From positions 1 through 5,404 of the forward strand of contig JAIRPZ010000109.1 of the NCBI GenBank assembly GCA_031256755.1: a stretch of 5,404 nucleotides of DNA. The letters run 5' to 3'. Shown here in pieces: positions 1 through 5,404 of the stretch; the first letter of the stretch is position 1, and each line of letters starts with the position of its first letter. A program made the position numbers and the translations under genes. The DNA comes from Planctomycetaceae bacterium. Lineage in GTDB: Bacteria > Planctomycetota > Planctomycetia > Pirellulales > Thermoguttaceae. The notes beneath the pieces were generated by a model. It saw nothing but the letters and a program-made list of their open reading frames with translations, was not told the DNA's origin and did no database searches.

Positions 1-20
1 TTTTACGGCGGCGGCGGTCT

Positions 21-50
21 TTGCCGCGGGCGGCTTTTTTACGGTACAAT
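21..50 (+). promoter_or_regulatory. Candidate sigma70-type promoter for pyrG
   Basis: TACAAT at 45-50 resembles a -10 box, and TTGCCG at 21-26 is a partial match to a -35 box with an 18-bp spacer. Transcription would start near 57, only about five bases before the pyrG ATG at 62, so the message would be almost leaderless. The bases before it (23-34, followed by six T at 35-40) can form only a short 4-bp GC stem, so a terminator for an upstream gene is possible but weak. The assignment rests on consensus matching alone. Confidence 0.35.
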
Positions 51-61
51 ACTCTCCGTTT

Positions 62-1771
62 ATGACAAAGCACATATTTATTACAGGCGGCGTGGTCAGT
101 TCACTGGGAAAAGGTCTCACCGCCGCCGCACTCGGTATGCTCCTCGAAGCACGCGGACTCCGTATCCGCATGCAAAAACTTGACCCCTATCTCAACATCG
201 ATCCCGGTACGATGAGTCCCTATCAGCACGGCGAGGTTTATGTCCTCGACGACGGTGCCGAAACCGATCTTGACCTCGGTCATTATGAACGCTTTACCAA
301 AAGTCCGCTTTCCAAAAACAGCAGTTGGACAACCGGAAAAATCTACCGCAACGTTCTCCGCCGGGAACGGAAAGGAAAATATCTCGGCAAAACCGTACAG
401 GTCATTCCCCATATCACGGACGAAATCAAACGGGCTATCCGAAGTTTACGGGGGAAAAACGTTGACGTTGTTCTCACCGAAGTCGGCGGCACGGTCGGCG
501 ACATTGAAAGTTTACCCTTTCTCGAAGCAATCCGGCAATTTGCGCTCGATATCGGACGCGATCATTGTTTGTTCCTGCACCTCACGCTTATTCCCTATTT
601 GAAATCGTCCGGTGAATTAAAAACGAAACCGACACAACATTCCGTCAGCCGTCTGCGGCAAATCGGGATTCAGCCCGATATTCTCATTTGCCGGTCGGAA
701 CAATCGATCAGCGAAGCAGAACGGAACAAAATCGGTTTATTTTGCAGCATTGAAACGCAGAACGTGATCGAAGAAAAAGATGCGGATTTTTCAATTTATG
801 AAGTGCCGGTTATGCTGCAAAAAAACGGTCTCGATCAACGGGTTGTTGACCGGTTCTGGAAAACAGCCGGAAGTTCCGCTGCGCCGCCTTGCCGGCTTGT
901 TTGTCCGCCTGACCTGTCGCCGTGGTTCGATATTCTTGACCGTCTCCGTCATCCGCTGCACGAAATCACGATTGCCGTTGTCGGAAAATATGCCAAACAC
1001 AAAGACGCTTACAAGTCCATTTACGAATCGCTGGATCATGCGGGCATCAAAAACCGGTCGGGAGTTCGGGTCATCGGTGTTCCGAGTGATGAATTGAATC
1101 CGGCGACACTGGAAGAAGTTGACGGCATTTTAGTTCCCGGCGGTTTCGGCGATCGGGGCGTGGAAGGCAAAATTGCAGCGATCCGGTTTGCAAGAGAACG
1201 GCAGGTGCCGTTTTTCGGGATTTGTCTCGGCATGCAGTGTGCGGTGATCGAATTTGCGAGAAATGTTTGCGGCTGTACCGGTGCGAACTCTACGGAATTT
1301 GAACCGGCAACGCCGCATCCGGTCATTACACTCATGGATGAGCAGCGGCAGATCACGGACAAAGGAGGAACGATGCGGCTTGGTGCGCAGCCGACCGTTC
1401 TCGTGCCGGAAAGTAAGGCGTTTGCCTGTTATTTTGCCGGATCGCCGTCTCCAAGTGCCGGAGACAGCCGTTCCGGTGACTCGTCTTTGTTAATTTTTGA
1501 GCGGCACCGGCACCGATTCGAATTTAACAACGATTACCGGCAAAAATTGACGTGCGGAGGCGGTCATTCCTCTGTTTCTGCCGGTGCCGGATTGCTGATC
1601 GCCGGAACCAGCCCTGACGGCAAATTAGTGGAAGTGGTGGAAATTGCCGCACATCCTTGGTTTGTCGGGGTGCAGTATCACCCGGAGTTTAAGTCGCAGC
1701 CGACGAATCCGCATCCGCTGTTTGATGGTTTCGTTGCCGCTGCGGTGAAACACAAACTCAATCGCCGGTGA
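62..1771 (+). CDS. pyrG: CTP synthase (glutamine-hydrolysing)
   Basis: This cytosolic enzyme makes CTP from UTP, ATP and glutamine, the last step of de novo pyrimidine nucleotide synthesis. The N-terminal amidoligase domain spans about residues 1-270: it opens with the family hallmark FITGGVVSSLGKG (P-loop, residues 6-18), followed by KLDPYLNID (39-47), EVGGTVGDIES (140-150) and the UTP-site stretch KTKPTQHSV (187-195). The C-terminal class I glutamine amidotransferase domain (about 300-565) has PGGFGDRG (359-366), nucleophile Cys388 in FGICLGMQ, and the His540/Glu542 pair in YHPEFKSQP, so both active sites look intact. The start is fixed by the conserved N-terminus, although the frame stays open upstream and no Shine-Dalgarno is present. 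At 569 residues it is longer than E. coli PyrG (545). The extra length is mainly two inserts in the glutaminase domain, about residues 457-474 and 497-508, flanking the conserved ERHRHRFEFN. Confidence 0.98.
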   Translation: MTKHIFITGGVVSSLGKGLTAAALGMLLEARGLRIRMQKLDPYLNIDPGTMSPYQHGEVYVLDDGAETDLDLGHYERFTKSPLSKNSSWTTGKIYRNVLRRERKGKYLGKTVQVIPHITDEIKRAIRSLRGKNVDVVLTEVGGTVGDIESLPFLEAIRQFALDIGRDHCLFLHLTLIPYLKSSGELKTKPTQHSVSRLRQIGIQPDILICRSEQSISEAERNKIGLFCSIETQNVIEEKDADFSIYEVPVMLQKNGLDQRVVDRFWKTAGSSAAPPCRLVCPPDLSPWFDILDRLRHPLHEITIAVVGKYAKHKDAYKSIYESLDHAGIKNRSGVRVIGVPSDELNPATLEEVDGILVPGGFGDRGVEGKIAAIRFARERQVPFFGICLGMQCAVIEFARNVCGCTGANSTEFEPATPHPVITLMDEQRQITDKGGTMRLGAQPTVLVPESKAFACYFAGSPSPSAGDSRSGDSSLLIFERHRHRFEFNNDYRQKLTCGGGHSSVSAGAGLLIAGTSPDGKLVEVVEIAAHPWFVGVQYHPEFKSQPTNPHPLFDGFVAAAVKHKLNRR

Positions 1772-1778
1772 GTTTATC

Positions 1779-1801
1779 GTGCCTATTTGTATTGTGCCTA
1801 T
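1779..1801 (+). repeat. 8-bp direct repeat upstream of the DUF1080 gene promoter
   Basis: GTGCCTAT occurs at 1779-1786 and again at 1794-1801, a start-to-start distance of 15 bp. Both copies lie between the pyrG stop and the TATAAT box at 1823-1828. If transcription starts near 1835, they cover about -56 to -49 and -41 to -34, where an activator would bind. The repeat is seen directly; the operator role is inferred. Confidence 0.4.
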
Positions 1802-1819
1802 GCGTCTGCGTACAGTTTA

Positions 1820-1828
1820 TGGTATAAT
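1820..1828 (+). promoter_or_regulatory. Extended -10 promoter for the DUF1080 gene
   Basis: A perfect TATAAT lies at 1823-1828 and is preceded by TG at 1820-1821, giving the extended -10 form TGNTATAAT. No good -35 box is found at 16-18 bp spacing (ATGCGT at 1800-1805 is poor), which fits an extended -10 or activator-dependent promoter. Transcription would begin near 1835, about 28 bases before the ATG at 1863. It lies in the 91-base gap after pyrG, so the downstream gene need not depend on pyrG read-through. Confidence 0.6.
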
Positions 1829-1862
1829 AGAGGATGATGGTTTTACCGAACCCGTTTATTTT

Positions 1863-3785
1863 ATGATGCGGCTCATGGTACGCTCCGCAATGCGTCTCAC
1901 AGGACTTTTCCTTTGCAGCGGGATACTGTGTTTGTACGGAAGTGGTGCTTTCGGACAGATGCGGGAATTGCCGACCACTCCGGTCAAACAGCCGGCGGCG
2001 GTGCGCAACCCGGCCGGCCCGGCGGCTGAGACACCGGCAAAACCGGCAGCGGGAGGAACTGCAAGTGTTTTACCCCCGCTCAATCCTTCGCTTTCTCTCC
2101 TCCCCGGAATCAACGAACCGGCCATTGATTTACCGGAAACCGGCGTTTTACCGGGAACAGGACGGACAGGTTCGAAACCGGTAACGGGAACCGGCGGGGT
2201 AAAAACGCCCGTTTCGTCTCCGAATTCCCGCCCGAACTTGTACGGTGCTTCGGCAGCATCTCCGTCTAATCCGTTAGACAGCCGTTTCGGTATTCCCGCT
2301 TCGGCTGGTTTGATCGCGGGAGGCGGAATGCCCGCTTCGATACCGCTGCCGCCCCCTCCGCTGCCGCAAGACCCCCCATCACGTTCCGCCGGTTCGGAAA
2401 CAGCAGCGGCAGAGACCGCCTTCCCCAAACCCGCCTCGGTTATGGAAACGGAAACCGAAGATCAAAAATTCGAGCGCAATCTGCAAACTTTGCGTGCGTC
2501 CGCCGAAAAAATGACCGACCCCGCCGCACGTGCGGCAGAATTGAAAAAAATCATCCAATGGGAAAATGCCCGGAAAACCGAGACCGCACGCCGGATGCAA
2601 GAGGAAGAAGATGCCGATTTGTTTGAAACTCCGCGGCTTAAAGAGTCCTTGCTGAAAGAGGGATGGTGTCTCCTGTTCGATCAACAGACCTCTTTCGGCT
2701 GGAAGACACAATCGTCCGGTCATTACGGCGGCGGCCGGTTTTTATTCCAAAACGGCGAAATTCAGAGCGATCCGTATCATCCCGGTCTTTTGTATACAAC
2801 GATGCTTTTCGGTGAATTTGATTTACAGTTTGATTTTTGGGCGGAAAAAGATGCCGAAATCCTGCTGCTGCTGAAAACGCCCCCAAGCCCGAAGGACTTG
2901 CATACTTCGTGCTATACGGCAGTGCTGAATTCAGCAAAACGTAACCGTCCGAGAGGACTTCTGCTGGGGCGGCACCGGTTTTCAGATGCCGAATTAGTAG
3001 AAACGCGGCGTGTGCAGGAAACACGGAATGACGGAATTTATGAAAAAGAAAATGCATGGCATTCTGTGGCAGTGCAGTGCAGCAAAGGCAATCTGCGGAT
3101 ATGGGTTGACAATCAGGAAACAGCCGCCTGTTCGGAAGCAAAACCCATTGCTGTCGGACACATCGGTTTTCTGGCGGCAAAGGGAAAAGTCCGCATCCAA
3201 AATGTCCTTTGGCGGTCGGCAGTTTCTTTCCCGCTTTTGGAAGCGGAGCGGGGTCCCGCTCTGCGTACTTCCCGCGGATCCAAATTATCCCGAACCAAAG
3301 AAGGAGTGTTGCAGTTCAGCGGTCCCGGTGTGCTTGAAAGTAAAAAAAAGTTAGGCGATTTCGTTTTGCAGTTTGAGTATTATCAGGGAACCGCATCGGC
3401 GGCAGCCGGCGTTTTTGTCCGTGCGTTGCCGGAACAGCCGCAAACCGGTTATGAAATTTCTATGCAGAATGTTCCGACACGGCAGGATCGGGAAGCGGCC
3501 GTCGGCGTTGATGCCGGTTCCTTCAAAAATATCAAAGATGCCCGGTACATCCGGGCAAAAGACCTCGAATGGAACTATATGACCATTGCCGCTGTCGGCA
3601 GACAATTTCAAACGTGGCTCAACGGCGTGCCGGTCTGTCTGATGAAAGACCCCCGGAAAGACCTGCCCAAAAACCCCGAAGAAGGTCCGTTTTTACTGCC
3701 GGGAACAGTTCAGTTTTATGTGCCTAACGAAGATATTACCGTCCGTTACCGGAATATCAATTTTGCGGATATTCGTGCCGATTAG
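1863..3785 (+). CDS. Secreted protein with tandem 3-keto-disaccharide hydrolase (DUF1080) domains
   Basis: The ATG at 1863 gives 640 residues. The frame also opens at GTG 1779, but that start lies upstream of the TATAAT box and would put 28 polar residues before the signal sequence. Residues 1-32 form a signal peptide: basic MMRLMVRSAMR, hydrophobic LTGLFLCSGILCLYGS, likely cleavage around AFG-Q; no lipobox cysteine is seen. Residues about 33-190 are a low-complexity Pro/Ala/Gly/Thr/Ser linker including IPLPPPPLP, and about 195-260 is a charged, probably helical segment. Two beta-sandwich domains of the DUF1080 (PF06439-like) type follow. The first, about 267-452, has GWCLLFDQQ, GEFDLQFDFW, WHSVAVQ and LRIWVDNQ. 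The second, about 472-636, has GDFVLQFEYY, GVFVRALP, TGYEISMQN, QTWLNGVPV and VRYRNINFADI. Relatives include 3-keto-glycoside hydrolases and lectin-like carbohydrate-binding proteins, so a role in extracytoplasmic sugar binding or cleavage is inferred. The substrate is unknown. No Shine-Dalgarno is visible. Confidence 0.8.
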   Translation: MMRLMVRSAMRLTGLFLCSGILCLYGSGAFGQMRELPTTPVKQPAAVRNPAGPAAETPAKPAAGGTASVLPPLNPSLSLLPGINEPAIDLPETGVLPGTGRTGSKPVTGTGGVKTPVSSPNSRPNLYGASAASPSNPLDSRFGIPASAGLIAGGGMPASIPLPPPPLPQDPPSRSAGSETAAAETAFPKPASVMETETEDQKFERNLQTLRASAEKMTDPAARAAELKKIIQWENARKTETARRMQEEEDADLFETPRLKESLLKEGWCLLFDQQTSFGWKTQSSGHYGGGRFLFQNGEIQSDPYHPGLLYTTMLFGEFDLQFDFWAEKDAEILLLLKTPPSPKDLHTSCYTAVLNSAKRNRPRGLLLGRHRFSDAELVETRRVQETRNDGIYEKENAWHSVAVQCSKGNLRIWVDNQETAACSEAKPIAVGHIGFLAAKGKVRIQNVLWRSAVSFPLLEAERGPALRTSRGSKLSRTKEGVLQFSGPGVLESKKKLGDFVLQFEYYQGTASAAAGVFVRALPEQPQTGYEISMQNVPTRQDREAAVGVDAGSFKNIKDARYIRAKDLEWNYMTIAAVGRQFQTWLNGVPVCLMKDPRKDLPKNPEEGPFLLPGTVQFYVPNEDITVRYRNINFADIRAD

Positions 3786-3792
3786 CGGGCAT

Positions 3793-4923
3793 TCAGCCGG
3801 TGTCCCTTGCGGCGGCCGTTCTCGCAGCGACCATCACTTCCTGCCGGTTAAAAACCAATTGTCGGCACCGGACATCGGCAAATCCGCTGTGGCTGCCGTT
3901 CTTCCAATGCCGAATCCGTTCAAGCATCTTCGGCAACTGATCGGCTAACTCCCAATGAATCAGTTTTAACGTAAACAGCATGCCGCGGATGCTGCCGTTA
4001 TTTTTTGTTACAATTTCTTCCAGCACATCCAGCGTGTAATTCGGTGCCACGTTCATATCCGCCGTCATGTACCGGACATTTTGGAATACAGAATGTTTTA
4101 CGCCCCGCACCTTGCTCCGAATATGCTGAAAACCGGGCTGATTCCGCACCGCCGGTGCCGTTTCGCCCGGATCAATGCCGATGACTTCCGCACCGAGCGA
4201 CAGCAGGAATTGCGAACATCCGCCGGGAGATGCGCCGATGTCAAGAACACGATCGCCTTTTTGTACAGAAAAACCTGACCAGCGGAGTCCTTCGCTGAAT
4301 TTCAGCCAAGCCCGCGAAACAGCGTCCGGCGGCAGCGTCAGCGGGATTATTCCGCCGGAATAGCGGCAATGAACCGGACAATCTTCGGAAACATTGCCTG
4401 CCGGAACATCGTGATAACCGGCAAAAATCAATTCCGGCTCCGCAACGGCAACGTCCAGCACGGTTTCGCCGTTTTCCGCCGGATGAAAAAGATCGTCTGC
4501 CCCTGTCCCTAAAAACTTTTTCTGCGGACATTTTGCGATAATGGACCGGTGCAGATCAATCAGTTCCGGCGGAATGTGCGGTTCAAAATCCCTTTTGTCC
4601 GGCGGAAACGGATCCCGGCAAAAGACGTGAACCCGATTGACGAACAACCGGTTTTCGGCGGTCAGCCGCCAAACTTCGGCGGCGATGCGGTCAAAATCAG
4701 CGGATTCGATTTTGCCCATCGAGACCGCTGCACATCGGGCAAAAACCGAAGAACGCAGCAGCGAAGAACACCGCCGGTCGTCCGGCACATCGCCGCCGCA
4801 CTTAAACGAAACAAAACCGGGACGTGCAAAAGCAGGACGCATATCGGGAAAAGAACGGGCGATTTCTTTTTTGAAAGCGGTCTCTGCCCCGATCTGGCAT
4901 GTTGAAAAAATAAACGGCAGCAT
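3793..4923 (-). CDS. rlmM: RlmM-type 23S rRNA 2'-O-ribose methyltransferase (FtsJ-like)
   Basis: This predicted SAM-dependent methyltransferase belongs to the family of E. coli RlmM, which 2'-O-methylates a cytidine (C2498) in 23S rRNA. The ATG at 4923 gives 376 residues, close to E. coli RlmM (366). The N-terminal part opens with IFSTCQIGAETAFKKEIAR and carries MRPAFARPGFVSFKC (28-42), the RNA-binding half of this family. The Rossmann-fold domain follows: SAM motif VLDIGASPGG (226-235), acidic Asp251 in VIGIDPG, TADMN (287-291), FTLKL (317-321) and RQLVFNRQEVMVAAR (354-368). The FtsJ/RlmM catalytic tetrad appears complete as Lys208 (SRAWLK), Asp289, Lys320 and Glu362. An in-frame ATG at 4995 would give 400 residues; 4923 is preferred because family proteins begin just before the TCQ..AE motif, but neither start has a Shine-Dalgarno. 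The frame stays open further up to 5223, through intergenic repeats that are unlikely to be coding. The gene is convergent with the DUF1080 gene, seven bases away. The exact rRNA target in this organism is inferred. Confidence 0.87.
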   Translation of the reverse strand: MLPFIFSTCQIGAETAFKKEIARSFPDMRPAFARPGFVSFKCGGDVPDDRRCSSLLRSSVFARCAAVSMGKIESADFDRIAAEVWRLTAENRLFVNRVHVFCRDPFPPDKRDFEPHIPPELIDLHRSIIAKCPQKKFLGTGADDLFHPAENGETVLDVAVAEPELIFAGYHDVPAGNVSEDCPVHCRYSGGIIPLTLPPDAVSRAWLKFSEGLRWSGFSVQKGDRVLDIGASPGGCSQFLLSLGAEVIGIDPGETAPAVRNQPGFQHIRSKVRGVKHSVFQNVRYMTADMNVAPNYTLDVLEEIVTKNNGSIRGMLFTLKLIHWELADQLPKMLERIRHWKNGSHSGFADVRCRQLVFNRQEVMVAARTAAARDTG

Positions 4924-5038
4924 AAGTGAAAAGGATGAGCGGGAAATACCGGTTCCCGCTTGTTGAAGATTTACGTCTGTAATGTTGTTTTCCATTATTT
5001 GCGGCGGTGCCGCTACAGCCGCTCTCTCGTTTCGGTGG

Positions 5039-5128
5039 AGACAGGATTTACGGATTTTACAGGAGTCCTTGCCGGACGGGCATTGTTTTTGTAACAAAAA
5101 ATCCTGTTTTATCCTGTGAATCCTGTCT
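5039..5128. repeat. Imperfect inverted repeat built from ACAGGAT/ATCCTGT units
   Basis: The left arm (5039-5064) holds three 7-mer units like ACAGGAT, starting at 5041, 5050 and 5059; the second lacks one base and the third ends differently. The right arm (5102-5128) holds the complementary unit ATCCTGT at 5101, 5111 and 5120. Pairing is perfect for nine bp at the outer ends (5039-5047 with 5120-5128) and resumes inward with one bulge, one G-T pair and a three-base T-T mismatch, ending with six bp (5059-5064 with 5102-5107). The loop is about 37 bases. The structure is seen directly; it resembles a dispersed intergenic repeat, which one window cannot prove. Confidence 0.7.
5086..5100. repeat. 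15-bp AT-rich palindrome in the loop of the inverted repeat
   Basis: TTTTTGT at 5086-5092 and ACAAAAA at 5094-5100 are exact reverse complements around a single central A. The palindrome sits just inside the right arm of the larger inverted repeat. It could be a protein-binding site, part of the repeat element, or chance in an AT-rich patch. Confidence 0.4.
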
Positions 5129-5140
5129 GAAAAATAACGG

Positions 5141-5171
5141 AGGGAACGGGGGAGATTCGTCCCCGTTCCCT
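5141..5171 (-). terminator. Probable intrinsic terminator of the DUF1559 gene
   Basis: An 11-bp perfect stem, nearly all G-C (5141-5151 with 5161-5171), closes a nine-base loop. Read on the minus strand it lies 75 bases past the DUF1559 stop codon and is followed by CCG and then the T-rich run TTATTTTT (complement of 5130-5137). On the plus strand no T run follows, so any termination would serve the minus-strand gene. The three bases between stem and T run make it less than ideal. Confidence 0.5.
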
Positions 5172-5245
5172 TGCCGGAAGGCATATTTCGGGCGTTTCCG
5201 AAATACTGCCCGTGCGGCAGCACCTGCCGCCGCTCTCAAAAATTT

Positions 5246-5404
5246 CTAATCCAGCAGTTCCATCTTTGTCAGAATACCTGTACCGGGACGGCAAAGTTGC
5301 TGGAACACGGTCGGATCAACATCATCCTTCACAGCCCGCGCATGCCGGTCGGCAAAGGCAACAATCACAATACCGGGGTGTCCCGAAGACGGACGCGCCG
5401 CATC
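5246..5404 (-). CDS. DUF1559-family protein, C-terminal fragment
   Basis: Only the last 52 codons and the TAG stop (5248-5246) lie in the window; the gene continues past the right edge. The translation contains ARPSSGHPGIVIVAFAD followed by ARAVKDDVDPTVFQQLCRPGTG. This matches the C-terminal hallmark of DUF1559 (SBP_bac_10) proteins, where a SS-x-HPGG-x-N-x-AF-x-DG segment is followed by a basic stretch and DP-x-V(F/Y)-x-x-L. These proteins normally start with a type IV pilin-like N-terminal methylation helix and are exported; the family is numerous in planctomycetes and its function is poorly known. Here the usual DG is DR and the second G of HPGG is Ile, so the copy is somewhat divergent. 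The N-terminal pilin-like part cannot be checked. It runs toward the rlmM-type gene, with a probable terminator between. Confidence 0.72.
   Translation of the reverse strand, partial: DAARPSSGHPGIVIVAFADRHARAVKDDVDPTVFQQLCRPGTGILTKMELLD

Larger units (their letters stand above)
4924..5245. other. Intergenic region with structured repeats
   Basis: This stretch separates two minus-strand genes. It holds an imperfect inverted repeat (5039-5128), a small AT palindrome in its loop (5086-5100) and a GC hairpin (5141-5171). A possible minus-strand -10 box, TAAAAT (complement of 5054-5059), lies in the lower arm of the inverted repeat, but no -35 box fits it. Open frames cross the region on both strands, yet their translations are arginine- and cysteine-rich, without recognisable motifs, so I do not call a gene here. 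Bases 4924-4995 would be coding only if the methyltransferase starts at 4995. Confidence 0.6.

Noticed and set aside
1..65. End of an upstream plus-strand gene stopping at TGA 63-65, or a divergent minus-strand gene reading TVKKPPAAKTAAAVK
   Set aside because: Only about 20 codons are visible. The plus-strand reading is an arginine-rich string without a motif; the minus-strand reading would have to start inside pyrG. Neither can be supported without the flanking sequence.
2264..2279. GTCTAA-TCCG-TTAGAC hairpin with a UNCG-type loop
   Set aside because: Only six bp and inside the low-complexity coding linker; likely chance.
2343..2367. Direct repeat CCGCTGCCGC, two copies
   Set aside because: It simply encodes the Pro-Leu-Pro run of the linker and is expected from codon use.
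1856..2428. 190-codon open frame on the minus strand
   Set aside because: It mirrors the GC-rich Pro/Ala linker of the DUF1080 protein. The translation is Gly/Pro-rich with no motif, and the sense-strand gene is well supported.
2638..3180. 180-codon open frame on the minus strand
   Set aside because: It lies opposite the first DUF1080 domain; its translation shows no recognisable motif.
3752..3774. Hairpin GAATATC / GATATTC near the end of the DUF1080 gene, possible terminator
   Set aside because: The 7-bp stem is perfect but AT-rich, lies inside the coding region and is not followed by a T run on either strand at the right place.
4996..5223. N-terminal extension of the methyltransferase to the first ATG at 5223
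   Set aside because: It would translate the inverted repeat and make a protein about 100 residues longer than the family, with no similarity in the added part.
5007..5249. 80-codon open frame on the plus strand in the intergenic region
   Set aside because: It runs through the inverted repeat and the hairpin, is Cys/Arg-rich and has no family signature.

Overview
The window most likely comes from a member of the Planctomycetota, possibly Pirellulales-like, with mid-range GC. The clues are a secreted protein with two 3-keto-disaccharide hydrolase (DUF1080) domains behind a Pro/Ala-rich linker, the C-terminal end of a DUF1559-family protein (a family greatly expanded in planctomycetes and their relatives) at the right edge, and gene starts without Shine-Dalgarno sequences. 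The placement is inferred from family content, not from a search.

Layout, left to right. Bases 1-61 hold a candidate promoter directly before pyrG. Bases 62-1771 encode a complete CTP synthase (PyrG). A 91-base gap follows, with a strong extended -10 promoter and an 8-bp direct repeat. Bases 1863-3785 encode the exported two-domain DUF1080 protein. Seven bases later, on the opposite strand and convergent, lies a complete RlmM-type rRNA 2'-O-ribose methyltransferase (4923 down to 3793). An intergenic stretch of about 320 bases (4924-5245) carries a structured inverted repeat and a strong GC hairpin. The window ends with the last 52 codons of a DUF1559 gene on the minus strand.

The genes do not form one obvious pathway. 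PyrG makes CTP in the cytosol. The RlmM-like enzyme acts on 23S rRNA. The DUF1080 and DUF1559 proteins are envelope or exported proteins of the planctomycete type. pyrG and the DUF1080 gene are codirectional, but the promoter between them suggests the second can be transcribed alone. The two minus-strand genes are codirectional but separated by a probable terminator.

I found no CRISPR array, transposase, phage gene, tRNA or rRNA, and no clear sign of a new defence or mobile system. The parts most worth a second look are the ATCCTGT/ACAGGAT inverted-repeat element, the direct-repeat promoter before the DUF1080 gene, the double-domain architecture of that protein, and two extra loops in the PyrG glutaminase domain.
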